From contig RCTD01000011.1 in the NCBI GenBank assembly GCA_014898415.1, positions 868,001-932,000 on the forward strand: a DNA stretch of 64,000 nt, written 5' to 3'. Position numbers and translations under genes: made by a program. The notes under the pieces were generated by a model. That model searched no databases, was not told the DNA's origin, and saw only the letters and a list, made by a program, of their open reading frames with translations. The DNA is from Stromatinia cepivora. Its lineage: Eukaryota > Ascomycota > Leotiomycetes > Helotiales > Sclerotiniaceae. Positions 37,560-50,120 of this stretch are shown one piece after another. Every line of letters starts with the position of its first letter. The stretch's first letter is position 1.

Positions 37560-38470
37560 GTGAAAGTCTTTCAATTGAGAATATTATATCTGATCGAATG
37601 TATACTATTAAATGAATTATACTTTCTATTCATTATTAATATTTGTTCATATCTACCAGTTCATCGTCATCGATTATTAGTCGAAGATAGGTATAATCTA
37701 TTATTAATAGTTTCTTGATTTGATATTGTCTATATGTAATACTATATTTGATTAGTATAATATCGAGATATTTTTCTTGATTTATAATTAATATATACAC
37801 TTTTCTATTACAAATGATTCTAATATTTAGGATCTTACTAATCTCCCCTAGATTCTTGGTATTAAAATGAGCTGATAGTTTTTTATCGAACCAAATGATT
37901 TACAATGATATATACAATGCAATAACGATATCATCGATATATACCAGTAATATTATATTATGGTCTTTGGATATATATAGATATAGGTCTGCCAAATTTT
38001 GTATAAAATCTATATCTAAAAGCTCTTTCTTTAATAATAAATTTCAGTCCCTTTTAATTTGCTTCAAATTATATAGGCTTCGTAGAGCTTGTAATATATA
38101 TCCCTTTTTGATTTTGATATTTTGGGGTAGTTCGAGATAGATCTTTTCCTTCAAATATGATTTGGTAAAGGCGTTTTTGATATTGAAATATAAATATTCC
38201 AAATTTTCCTTTGTAATGATAGCTAGGAATAATCTGAATATATTTAGTTTTATTATTGGTGTAAATATTTCATTGTAATCCTTTTCTAATATCTGATTGA
38301 ATCTTTGAATCATTAATCTTGTTTTGAATTATTCTATTTTGTTATCCTTAATCTTAATTGTAAATACCTATTTTATCGAAACCAGATTATTTTCTTTAAG
38401 GAATATATATTCTTTCTAAATACCATTTTGAACCAAGGATATGATTTCCTTTTGGATAGCTTTCTTTCAT
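37560..38470 (-). pseudogene. Reverse transcriptase remnant of copia C
   Basis: The 89-codon stretch 38044-38313 starts M-I-Q-R-F-N-Q-I-L-E-K-D-Y-N-E-I-F and continues L-F-L-A-I-I-T-K-E-N-L-E-Y, N-A-F-T-K and K-E-K-I-Y-L-E-L-P-Q, the standard fingers and palm blocks of copia RT. The active-site region follows near 37925-37955. Frame broken after 38044. Confidence 0.9.
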
Positions 38471-39130
38471 TTTTTAGAGTATTTTCGATCCGATATTATT
38501 TTCTTATAAGTTCTTGATATTTTGATTTCTAAAACTTCTTTGGTTGAATATATTACAATTTCTGTATTGTTTGTATTTATTAACGAAGTTATGAAATCTG
38601 AAACGATTTTATCTTTGATATAAGGATTCATTTTGTAAATGATTGGGATTGTAATTATAGTGTGTTCTATATTTTCTTGAGTTTTGATCTGTATAGATAT
38701 TACAATCAATACTTTTATAATTTTGTTTTCCCGTTTTTCTTCAGGATCTTATTCTATATCTCTTTTCTATTTTCATATTAAATATTTTGAGGATTTATCT
38801 TTAAGATCCATTTCATTCTTTTACTCGATCTTAAATGATTATGGATTTACTTTGCTTTTTGATCCTATTGAAATAGATTTATCAATAAAATTTAAAATAA
38901 TCTTAAATTTTGCTTCTGGTATAAATTCAAGGTTTGTAGAAATTGATTTTTGAATTAGATCTTCTAAAATGATGGATTCGATATTTGAAATATCTTTAGA
39001 AAAAGATTCTTGATTTGTTTTCTGGATATTGCCATCTTCATTTTCATTGTATATTGATATTGATATATCTAATTTACTTGGTTTCAATTCAACAATTGAG
39101 GTGCTTAATATAATCACTGAACTCGATATA
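38467..39130 (-). pseudogene. Integrase-RT linker of copia C
   Basis: Open pieces 38467-38709 (80 codons) and 38839-39117 (92 codons) on the minus strand. Ser, Ile and Asn-rich, no domain. This segment is the source type of the fragment captured in D and E. Confidence 0.7.
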
Positions 39131-40545
39131 ATATCTGCTGGAGAAAATACTTAGAACGAAAATGATATAAATATTATGTTTAATATTGAAAATAAAGAAG
39201 GTATCTTGTTTATTGCTGATTTACCACAAGGTTTTCGATCTAGCTTTATATTCTTTGTTCCTTATAAACCTGATTTATAATTTCTTAATTTAAGATCCAA
39301 ATCTCCTTTTCGATAAGATTCATCTATAATTATTCTGTTTAATCAAAATATATAACCTAATTCTAAAGAATACATTTTGATATATTTGTTTATAATTTTT
39401 GAGTACCCTAAAAATACATCAACTTTCGAAATATCCTGCAACTTGTTGTATCTTTGCCCTTTCGAAATAGTTTTGGGATTGATATAAATATAACATTTAC
39501 TCCCCTAAACTTTGTATATCTCTATATCTAATATTATATTTATAAAAGTTTCTATAAAAAATCGATCTATTTTATTTATATCAAAATCAATATTAATATA
39601 ATTCCTAATATAAATATCGTATTTTACAACTTCATCCCAAAATTCTAATAGTAATCCAACTTCTTTTAGTATTATTTTCATATCTATCTCTACAATCCTT
39701 ATATTCCGTTCTACAAATCTATTTTGATATAAAAAAACAATTATTATAATTTCAGATTATATGCCTAATAATCATTTACAAATAGTTTATAGAAGTTCCA
39801 ATACATTATCAATCCTAATTGTAATGATCTTTTCTTCAATAACTAATTCCATCTTCTTTTTCCAAGTTTTCAATATTTGAATTATATTATCCTTTTATTT
39901 AAATAATATAATTCAATTTATTTTTATACAATTATCAATAATCAATATAAAATAACGATTCCCTTGAATCGATTTTAGGAATGATCCTGCAACATCGAAA
40001 TATATAAATTCGAATCTCTTTGATTTATACAAACTCAATTACTTCGAAATACAATTGATCATCTTGATAAATATATATACTTTATAAATATCTAATTCAA
40101 TTAGGACCTTTATCGACTTAATTATATTAAATACCTTATATAGATTCTTAATCTTATCTGGACCTAAATAATTGAATCTTCGATACCATAATAGATATCT
40201 CTTTTTCTCCTTGAATATTAATTCGTTATCAATACCTTTAATACCATCGATTATTTTTAAAGAAAAACCTTTTTTCTGATCATTTTGATATATATTAGAA
40301 TAAAGAATTATATCCTTATATTCTTTGATCACATATAAAACTATATATATTCCATCTTGCATTCTAGCATAAATGATTTTTTTATTATCCTTTTTGAAAT
40401 ATATATAATGAAAATTGAATTCCCCTTATAACCCTATTTCACAAATCCTTTTTCCTAACAGCAAATTTACTTCTAACTCTAATATATATAATATATTTGA
40501 AAGTAACATCTTAGAATCATCTTTGTATATCATATCCATTAAACC
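39130..40545 (-). pseudogene. Integrase and pre-integrase remnant of copia C
   Basis: Open stretch 40039-40362 (107 codons): pre-integrase part, then W-Y-R-R-F-N-Y-L-G-P-D-K-I-K-N-L-Y-K-V, which is the H-x-x-x-G-H-L zinc-region pattern with its His lost, then V-L-I-E-L-D. The catalytic core follows toward 39130 with stops. Confidence 0.85.
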
Positions 40546-41970
40546 CCAATAACAATAATACATCACTCCCCCATTAACCTTTATCCTTCATTTAACAATA
40601 AATTCTATTAATCTGAATAATAAAAATTGATCAAATATATATGAAGAAGTGCCTATATCAGTATATCATTTGCTAGAAAAAACCTTACTAATGATTTCCT
40701 TTATTAAATTACAATCTTCCTCCATCATATCCTCAATATCAGAATTTGATTCAAAAATATTATTAGCAAAATATATTTGATCTTTTTTATTGAAATAAAC
40801 CTTCTTCGGATTCGATAATCCTTTTCTCCTTTAATAACAAAAGTAATTGTAAAGAAATTTGCTGGTTCATATTAAATATAAATAGTCTTATATATAATAA
40901 TCTTCCCTTTAATATAAATCACAAATATTATTTAGAATCTCGAAATCTGATTTTTAATATCAAAAAGTATATCTAAATCCTTTCGCAATTTGCACTAGTT
41001 CTGATCCATTTTTAAAACGAAATTCTTTAACCTATAAATACTTGATTTTATTATTAATACTAAAACTGATTTGGATATCCAATATATCCACTATTCCTTG
41101 ATAATCGATTGAAAGATTACATATTAAAACCAAAAATAAAGCAATATTTTGATATACTAATCGATAGCTTTTATTTATAATTCCTAATTTCCTTTTATAC
41201 TCTTTCAATTTGTTCCAAACTTCGATAATAGTTATATCGGAATAAATATTAGATTGAAATTTGAAATTCTAGATTATCATTATATACATATTAATTGTAA
41301 CTGCATTGACTCTGATATATTTTGATTTAAGGTATCTCCAAAGTATATATACTATTGAATATTCATCGATGAAGACTTCATCATCATCATTAAATATTAT
41401 ACAAATATACAATAATACATTCACTTCGTTCTTTAAATATTCCAATTTCAACTCGACATTATAATATATACAACCATTAATCTCATAAGCAAATACTATA
41501 TTGGATCCTGCAATCTATATATATTCGTTTAATATTTGATCAATTATATAAAACCATCCTTTCCCTTTCAATTATATCTTCATTTATCTGAACCATCACT
41601 TATAATTATTTTGATCGAACTTCGAAAGATTATTTGATTCCAATATTATAAAGATTTCTTGTTATTTAATAAATATCAAAGATAATCTTCAGATTTTTAA
41701 GATAATCTTAAAAAAAAGATATACAATAAATAAATTCAAAATAATAAAAAAATATAAAAAATAAAACAATAAAAAAAAAAAATCGTAAGATCGTATTATA
41801 ATGTATTTTTTTGTAACTATACGAACTTGCTTTTCGCCTCTACTATAATTCTGTATCGGCATTGTACAGACTGCTCTCCACTTTGATCTATAATATTATA
41901 AATTATAAACTATATTATCGTATTTCAACTCTACTTCGGTAGCACTATATGAAAACTCTGATTTTCACTC
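40545..41970 (-). pseudogene. gag and protease-start remnant of copia C
   Basis: Minus-strand gag frames, best open at 41269-41451 (60 codons: Y-L-K-N-E-V-N-V-L-L-Y-I, then D-D-E-V-F-I-D-E-Y-S-I-V-Y-I-L-W-R-Y). The protease W-x-D region falls near 40660. Assigned by alignment with A and B and by position. Confidence 0.68.
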
Positions 41971-42033
41971 TGTTCCACCCTTATTAGCTATATTAATCCT
42001 TTCTCGATTTACTTTGCTTTCTAATCATTACTA

Positions 42034-42053
42034 TACAACCGGATCTTATAACC
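42034..42053 (-). other. Primer-binding site of copia C (best preserved)
   Basis: On the minus strand it begins GGTTATAAGATCCGGTTGTA next to the 5' LTR. Same site as in A and B. Confidence 0.55.
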
Positions 42054-42219
42054 TATTAACTTTTGGTACAAAAAGTAATAATATTATTGATTATATAGAT
42101 TGAACTAAGAATCTATAATTCTAATAAGAGTAGAATTGAGATTATCCCCAAATATGGTCTGTGCACCATTGTGGTCTCGTGACCTCAATTCTAATCCTAT
42201 GATGGCCTCATTTCCAACA
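42054..42219 (-). repeat. 5' LTR of copia C (166 bp)
   Basis: The outer end keeps CATTTCCAACA, followed by CAATC. Confidence 0.95.
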
Positions 42220-44800
42220 CAATCTCTAAATTACTTTTATATACACCACAAAGAATTTCGATAATACAATCAATAGATTCATATTCTATATTCCCTATAT
42301 CAATATATTCGATAAAATCGGGATCTATATTATTATTATAAACATCTCTTTGAATAACATTAATATCTTTATCTATAAGATACAATTGCTTTTCAATGAA
42401 AAAATCAATTTCTTTAATTTCTTTAATAAAAGAATCAATCAATATTTGTATATTTTTATTGTATATCTTATTCTCATTATCTAAAGGATTAAATAGATTG
42501 AATAATCCTAGATCGATTTCTTTATTCCTATTATCATTTTCTAGATCTATATTTACCCCTAAAATCAATTCATTTGTAGATAATAAATCTGAAATATACT
42601 TGATGAATAAATCAAAAGCTTTTCGATCTATGAAAATAAATAAATGAATAAAGTTTTTATAATTATTCTCGTTTTGAATGATAATCCCATCTATTTCGAT
42701 ATAATCTTATAGATCAAGAGTTCTAATAAATTATTTAAACTTTTCTGTAATATGAATATCGATTATTCGATTGATAGAATTTATACAATAAATGAATTCT
42801 TTATTAAATGTTATATTTCGAATAACAATAACTCTATTAAGTTTAAATATCTATATATAATAGATCAATATATTTGGAATATAATCTATTAAATATTCAA
42901 TATATACTCGAAAATTGGTTTTATATTATTTCCTATTAATTCTAGTTTCTTTATTTTTATTCAAAAAGTAAACTCAGTATTTATACCTATAAATTTCATT
43001 CCAATTGAGATGGAAATCGTTAGATATTTTCTTTACAAATAAAGAATTATCTTTACAAAGGTAATCATGGAATCATATATCGAGCACTTTATTAAATGAT
43101 TTGAAGGATTTGGTTTTCAAAGGATTTATATTATATAAATAAATAATAATTTATATTACTTCCATTCATAATTTATTTAATAAATTTATTATGATCTATA
43201 TTTTTATTTATTTTATAATTATTTCTTGTTCTATATATTCTGATTCTTTATTGGATTCATATATATAAAATAGGGATAATTCGAATTCGATACCTTTTTA
43301 TTTGATTCATTTCTTAAATAATATTGCTTTTATGATTTCAATAATAAATATATTATTATCCTATTTGATCATTATAATCATTAAACTGTATTTATGATGA
43401 ATCTAGATTACAAAGTTTTGGATAATTATAAATACTTTATTATATATTTTGTAATAAATTGAATATAAAAAGATCTTATTATAATATATTTCTTTAATCA
43501 ATAAAAATTATAATACATTGTTATACTCTTTATCGAAATCAAAAAGATTTTATTGGATTTTATAAAAGGGCCAAAATGACTAATGATTACTTGAAGTATA
43601 AAAAATGATTTGCTTTATATAAATACAAATATAATCGATATAATTAGAACAAATAATACTTTTTATTTTGATATTTTGTATTACAAATATTAAATATTCA
43701 AAAACTTCCTTTTCTAAATACTCAGAATGTTTATACTATATTTCATTTGTATCTTCTTTTGGAAAAAATAGATTATAAGAATAATAAAATATTTTGTTTA
43801 TTTTTCTATTTATTATTAAATATATTATAGAAGGGTTATTTATAGGAATAAATAAAAGAATATTCGAATAAATAAAAAATGATTTGTATTCTAAGAATAT
43901 AAGATTTTCAGTATAAATATATTAAATAATTATTATATTATTTATATAATCTTTTTTACAAAAAGTATAATTATATTCTGAGAACTATAAACCGGCTTTC
44001 TTTAATCAAGCCTTTAAAACAATATTGATATAAAAGCTAAAGATGAATATTATATTATTCAAGATCAAATCATTATTAGAATAATTTTCTCTTTTGATGA
44101 TCCCTTTAATAATACGAACCCTATATCCTAGGATTTGAAAACTAAAAGTATTTGTTTTTATAAAATCATTGGGATCAGATAATCGATATTGATGATTATC
44201 TAATAAAGATATATCATTTATGATATATATAGTATTATAATTATCAAATAAAATGTTATTAAATAAATAATATATTCTTATTATTATAAAGTATATCTTT
44301 GATTAATTATATCAAATATCTAAGATAACAATATTGATTGAAGATTCTGAAAGATCAATAGAACTTTTCATCCATTTCCTTTTAATCTAATTAGAATGAA
44401 ATTGCTTTTATAAATACAATCTTATTTAATTCTTAATTATTTATAATTCGTTTTTATTAAATATTTTTTTAAATAATAAATTGATTTTTCTAATAAATAC
44501 TAATTTTATAGCTTTACAATTATAAATAGTATAATTATAATCAATTCCATTGTTCTATTTAGATTCGATTTTGCAAGGATATTCCCAGATTTTCTTGATC
44601 TTTTGATTGTTTTCAGAATTGATATTCTTTTTATTCTTCTTAAACTTTTTATTATTTTGAGAAAAAGTAAATATAAAATATACTTCTCTTTTAGTTTTTA
44701 GGGAAATAGAATCTTAAAAGATTAATCTTTCAAAAATATCTCTGAATTACTTGAATAAGAAATTAGGTAATCCAAATTGATTGTTTATCTCGATTTATAT
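42220..44800 (-). pseudogene. Integrase region and following linker of element H
   Basis: Minus-strand reading near 43450-43620 gives S-H-F-G-P-F-I-K-S-N-K followed by a run like F-I-S-I-K-x-x-x-T-R-Y, resembling the first catalytic block of copia integrase (D-x-x-G-P-F-P-x-S). A zinc-region-like piece lies near 44000. The acidic open stretch 42220-42568 would lie past the core. Decay is heavy, so boundaries are approximate. Confidence 0.6.
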
Positions 44801-45091
44801 TGTGAAAGAGGTAGGTCGAGATACGTGCGTCCCGATAGCACGCTGCAAAGGGAAATGGGAATTGGAACTGATCAGATTACATTGTAGAAGCTTCAAATAA
44901 TAAAACTAGTAGGTTTAGACAATGGTTTAGGTTATGCACAAATGGGGTACAAAAAAACTAATGGAAAACGATTGATTTCTTTTAAGGAGAAAAAAGCAAA
45001 GCCCTTTTTTATATCTAACTACGAAGAGTTATATGACCATATAATTATGAACTAGCTATGTATTAAGCCTTGATATCCCAATTTTCTTATA
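44801..45091 (-). repeat. 3' LTR of gypsy G (291 bp)
   Basis: Outer end TGTGAAAGAGG intact, inner end CTTATA mutated. GC-richer than its surroundings at 44805-44880. Confidence 0.95.
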
Positions 45092-45104
45092 TCCTTCCCC
45101 TTCC
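45092..45104 (-). other. Polypurine tract of gypsy G
   Basis: Thirteen purines on the minus strand (GGAAGGGGAAGGA) directly beside the 3' LTR. Confidence 0.88.
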
Positions 45105-48100
45105 TGGAATATATATTCTATCTGGCCTTAGGATAATTACAAAAGGTAAAAACCAAAGAGATCAAAAAACAATTAAATTAAGGAAAGCCAATTAGAGTAT
45201 CAGCAAATTAGGGTAATGAGCAATTTTTAAGACTGTCTTAAAAAAACAGTATATTCCAGGTTCTTATTGGTCCAAATCTACTTTTATCATTTTTCTACCA
45301 AATTCGATAAAAGTTTCAAGTTTTTGAAAAATATCTTTATTATCCTTTCCATCTCCAGCCTTTCTTGGATATTTAGCCGAATATCTTATAACGGACTTTA
45401 TACTTGTAATCAGATTTTTTGATGATTTCTGAATGCGATTTGAATAACAAATGAGGATTTTTGGTGTTACAAATTTTTATTTAATATTGAAAGAGTGATC
45501 CTTTTTTTTATTATTAGATCTTATAAGAAGCTTCTTTGCTGAAAGATGATTCATTTGTTCTTTATCTAATTTACGATCTATATCAGGGATTGAAATGGTA
45601 CCTTATATTCTAGAAGATCCAATTAAGGACAGATTAGATGATATTATAGATTAGTTTTGAATCGGTTTTTACTTTATAATTTCTTTTTCTTTTCCAATGA
45701 GCTTCTTTGATGTAAATTGAGATTTCTCAGTAAAGGATTTTTTATCAATTAGATTTACAATTTCCCAATTGTTAGTGTTTTCTTTATCAAGGAATTCATT
45801 ATTTTTAAGGTCTTTATCGCAAAGAGTTTTTTGTTTCTATAAAGGTATATTATAATTTATAAATAATGATCAATCTTTCTATTACTTTTCTTTATTTTGG
45901 AATATTTCAAATTGAATGATCAGATCCGTTATTGCAAAATTACATTATCGTTTATATCAAAGCTCGAATTTATTATTATTGACTTTGAATAATCTATTTG
46001 TTATTTTCTTTACAATATTAGAATTTTAAGATAAGTATTCTAAAAGAATTATAGAAAGATAATTTTATAAAACAAAATTGATATTAAAAGAAAAGGATCA
46101 AAGAATATAAAGGCTTTTTTTATTAAGTTCATTTAATTCAAAAGGGATAATCTGATTTTGGAGAGATCTCTAAAGGTTTTTGTAAGAGCTATTGTTCTTT
46201 ATATTCTTTTTGTTCGAAATTATAATTAGATAGGAGATCGGTATCAAAATCGATCTATAGGATCTAGGAAAGTTGGTATATCTCAAAATAGTATTTGATC
46301 GAATTACAATTGTTTGGGATTCAGATTTAATTAAGGTCCTTTAACGAAATTGATTCTTTCGTTTGACCTTTTGGAAAACTTCCCTTTTTATTGTTTAATC
46401 AAAATTATATTATAATTAATAGATAAAAGAATACTTCTTTAAAAATTCCCGAATTAAATTGTTATTATTATTTAATTTATGAGAAGTAAGGATTTGATAT
46501 TCTTTATAGGAGTTTTTAATCGATTTCTTTAGTTTAAAAAGATTGATTATAATAATTATTCTTTTTGAAATTTCTTTTTGTTTGTTTTTGGAAATTAGAT
46601 AGAAAAGGTTAAAAAAGGAATAATAAAGGTTAAATTTTTTATTATAATCAGGAAAATATAATACAGGTAAAGGTATTAGTATAAAATGGAACTCTTTATT
46701 CTTTCGAATATAAATAATAATATATTATAAAGTAGGATTGTATCTTAAAAGGAATTGAATAATCGAAAAGTAGCAATTTGGGAATAGGTTTTTTTTAAAG
46801 ACTCCGCGGAAATATTATTCGTAGGCAGTGAGAACATTTTCGCAAACATTTTGCAAATCGAATTTATCTCTTTGTTCGAAGATATGTTGAAACGAAAGGA
46901 TGTACAGGGTAAATTGGTTCTCAAAGAATTCTTTGGTGGTTTTAGTAGAAGAAGATTATTTTTGAAAGTTTTGTTAGAATTAAGGGAATAAAAGTTTCTT
47001 ATTGAATCGAATCGATTAAAGCCAAAGATTTGCTTTGATTGTTCTAGAACTAAAGACTGATATGAACGGAACCAAAAATAGAATACCTTTATCAACTTTA
47101 TTTTGTTAATGCGCTTTCGGTTTCTGATAATAATAATCAATCTGTTTCATAGTTCCTTAACTGAAATATACTTCGATTTTAGATTGAAGAACTTTGTTAA
47201 GATATGTAAATGATATATATATAAAGTATTTACAATGATTTGTTCTTTTAATAATACAACAACTTTCTATTCTATTTAATCAGTAATGTATTTGTTGTTT
47301 ATCAAAAAGTATCATCCTTTTTCAAATTAGTAGCTTAAATCACAAAAGCAGTTTTTCAGTTCCTATGAAGAATTTAAGATTGTCTTAAAATTATCGGAGA
47401 TTAAATCATCATTATCTGAAACAAGCTTAATACTATAATCAATTATACGATGATGAAATACAAATCTGTCCAGAATAGATAAATGAAAAGGGGCTTTTTT
47501 CGAGAGATCAAAATAATAACCTTTCTTTTCCTATTTATCGATATTCGCAATTACAAATTTCGAAATTAATACAATCGTTTGGGAGTAAAGAAATCGGTGT
47601 ATACAAGGGGTATCTGATATAACAATTATTTCCAATTATTCTTTAATATTAAATTCCTTTTCATTATTATTATCATTGAAGAATACTGGGATAGTTTCTG
47701 CAACAATTATTGTACAAATAGATTTATTTCTTTATTGAATTTCGAAAGAATTTTTGCTTTCATAATATTCTTTTAGAAATCTAAAGTTATCGAAAGTAAG
47801 TTTATAGATTCTAAAAATAGGATTCTATGCAAAATCGTAAGGAAAAGATATTCAATCTTTTTTGTTTTTTGTATCGGTTTTTGTAATGAATTTATACATA
47901 ATATGGAAATCTGTAGGGCTGTACTTTTTGGCTCCCTTGCCTCTCTTTTGTACAAGGTGTTCAGCCATATATCCGTTTAGAAACTTCACAAGGATTTGAG
48001 AGCTGAGGCGAAAGATATAATAAACTATATCCATTTTTGTTGAAATATCATTTAAACTTATATCTTCCGATCAGAAATGAACGAAAGCTTTTTCTTAAAC

Positions 48101-48330
48101 AATTATCCAAATTCTTTCGAGATTTTTAAAACCTTTTCTGACTTTATTATAATATTATTCAATAAATTGAATTATATTATTGTTTTTAACAAAATAACCG
48201 ATTTTGAAGAAACCAACCATTTCATAAAACTTCTAATCTTTAATCCAATCTTTTATTTTATTTACAAAATCTTTAACAAAATCAATAATATTTATAAAAT
48301 AATTGAGTTATTATTTAAGAGCATTATATT
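45105..48330 (-). other. Long 3' region of gypsy G, content unknown
   Basis: 3.2 kb between the integrase and the 3' LTR. Its first part may carry the integrase C-terminus. Two overlapping minus frames at 47773-48034 and one at 46745-47140 (131 codons, Asn, Ser and Phe-rich) show no domain I know. Base composition around 47850-48010 and 46800-47110 is closer to normal than elsewhere in G. It may be untranslated sequence, an extra ORF, or captured host DNA. Confidence 0.4.
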
Positions 48331-48339
48331 TTTCCTTAA

Positions 48340-49440
48340 CTTCAAGAGTTTCAATAAATACGAATGTTTTGATTTCGTTGTTGAAGGAATGATTTTTGTA
48401 TCGAATAAGAAAAGGGGTATTATTGTCAATAGAGCAAAAGGCTATAACCTGATTAGATCCTTTTTCAAATATTATATTAAAACTTAAATAAAAGTTTGTA
48501 TAAATAATAAAATAAATATAAACAAAGAATTAATAATTTCAAATCAAATTATTAGAAAAAGCAGATTTTAAAGAGAAAATATTGAATTATTCAAGTATTG
48601 TTTAGGAATTGTTTGTAAGTTGTTTAAAAGCAAAATTGATAATATAATAAGTTTTTTCAAAGAGGATTTAAATATCCTTTTCTTTCTAAAGATTATAAGG
48701 TTTTTTTTATTGAATTTTTTAATTAGTGGTCAAAAGTTTATAACAATAATTCTTTTTCGATTTGTTATATTTGCTCTTTTTCTTTTGGTTTTATATCGTT
48801 TTGCAATTGGGTAAAAAATAATCCTTAATTGTTTATTATCTTTTATTTGGAAAACTATAAATGTTTAGAAATTCGATTCTTTTGATTTATCTATTCATAC
48901 ATCTATAATGATTTCTTCAAAAAAATTATAATGACAGATTATTTTATAAAGGAATTTGGCAATCGTTTTTGAAATAGTATTCTGTAAAGCTTTAATTTCT
49001 ATTTAATTATTTAGATCTTTTTGTAGAATAATAAAGTATTTGAATCCATGGTCGTTAAATATTTTTGTAATATCTATACCAACTTTACATCAAATACCTG
49101 AAATCCAAATAACAATCATTAATTCATTTGTTTGTTTGGACAATCTGAATTGATAAACGGAATAAGAAGTCATTCAATTTTTTATATCCTTGTATATCCT
49201 ATTCTACTAATAACAATTATACACTTTAATATACAATGATTCTAGACCTTTATGATCCAGTTCTTTATATACTCAAACCATAATTTTTGTTTTTTCGATT
49301 AGATCGTCGTTTGTTATTATATAGATGGGAGGTAATCCGTCTCTCTGGATTCTGAATAGACAGCGATCCTTTATACAGAAATTAAGAATTTCCTTTTTGA
49401 AAGTTTGTTAATCCTTTATTGGTATATTTTTAGGTTTTTA
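48340..49440 (-). pseudogene. Integrase remnant of gypsy G
   Basis: Minus-strand frame: C-L-F-R-I-Q-R-D-G-L-P-P-I-Y near 49330-49370, then H-K-G-L-E-S-L-Y and Y-N-C-Y-W-N-R-I-Y-K-D-I zinc region (49150-49270), a core start with V-G-I-D-I-T-K (usual V-T-I-D-V-V) near 49080, then a C-terminal block near 48370-48410 with L-F-D-T-K-I-I-P. This matches a gypsy integrase common in filamentous fungi. Stops throughout; a plus-strand frame at 48077-48487 is an antisense shadow in part. Confidence 0.87.
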
Positions 49441-49499
49441 TAGTATAATAATATATTAAGCGATTATTTGTATCCTTTTATTTCTGTTTTTCAAAATTT

Positions 49500-50120
49500 G
49501 AGATAATCTTAAAATTTTGGAGTTATTTATACTCATTACCAGATCTATCCATAACGAATTCAGGTTTATAATGATCGAATCATCAATATCTTCTTTATAT
49601 TCTTTATTAATATCGTTTGAGGCAATTCGCGATCGTTATAATAAAATATCTATAATAATGTTTTTGTTTTCAGAAATATGCTTAATATCAAAATCGAAGA
49701 GTTTAATCCAAGTAATCTATTTTGTGATCAAAGCATTAAATAGATTTATAATTGTTTTATTTAATTAAACTACAAATATATTTGTATTAATTTCTAAAAG
49801 GAAATGAACATTATAAAAATCTCTTTTATATTTTTATAGAGTTTTGAATATTCCTTTGTATTCTTTTTTAATAGTATTATAATTCTGTTCAATATGATTC
49901 TATATACTATTCTTATATTTAACAATAATACAAAACTTATTATTATATATTTGATCTAGAACAACTCTTTATTCTACCAAACTAATATCGACAGCGAGTA
50001 TAATGGTTTTGACTTCAAATAAATAAATCAATAAAAGAAGGATTGGAGCCGAAGTTAATTTGTCTTTCAACAAAATCATTGTAGTATTATAATTAACAAT
50101 TCAAATGAATTTTATATTTT
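49500..50120 (-). pseudogene. RNase H remnant of gypsy G
   Basis: Minus-strand blocks: I-I-L-A-V-D-I-S-L near 49990 (usual A-V-D-A-S), E-Q-N-Y-N-T-I-K-K-E-Y-K-G near 49880, F-L-L-E-I-N-T-N near 49800, and I-T-W-I-K-L-F-D-F-D-I-K-H near 49690-49720. These are the RNase H signatures of fungal gypsy polyproteins. Frame broken. Confidence 0.87.

Larger units (their letters stand above)
36733..42219 (-). mobile_element. Ty1/copia element, copy C (full length, 5487 bp)
   Basis: Same family as A and B. The 166-bp LTRs are flanked by a perfect 5-bp duplication CAATC (36728-36732 and 42220-42224). It is nested in H. It is the least mutated of the three: more G and C are kept, and open pieces in RT, linker and pre-integrase are longer. 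Still broken by stops. Confidence 0.97.

Noticed and set aside
48077..48487. 136-codon plus-strand frame, Phe and Ile-rich
   Set aside because: It overlaps the integrase C-terminal part of G in antisense, has no domain, and reflects composition.
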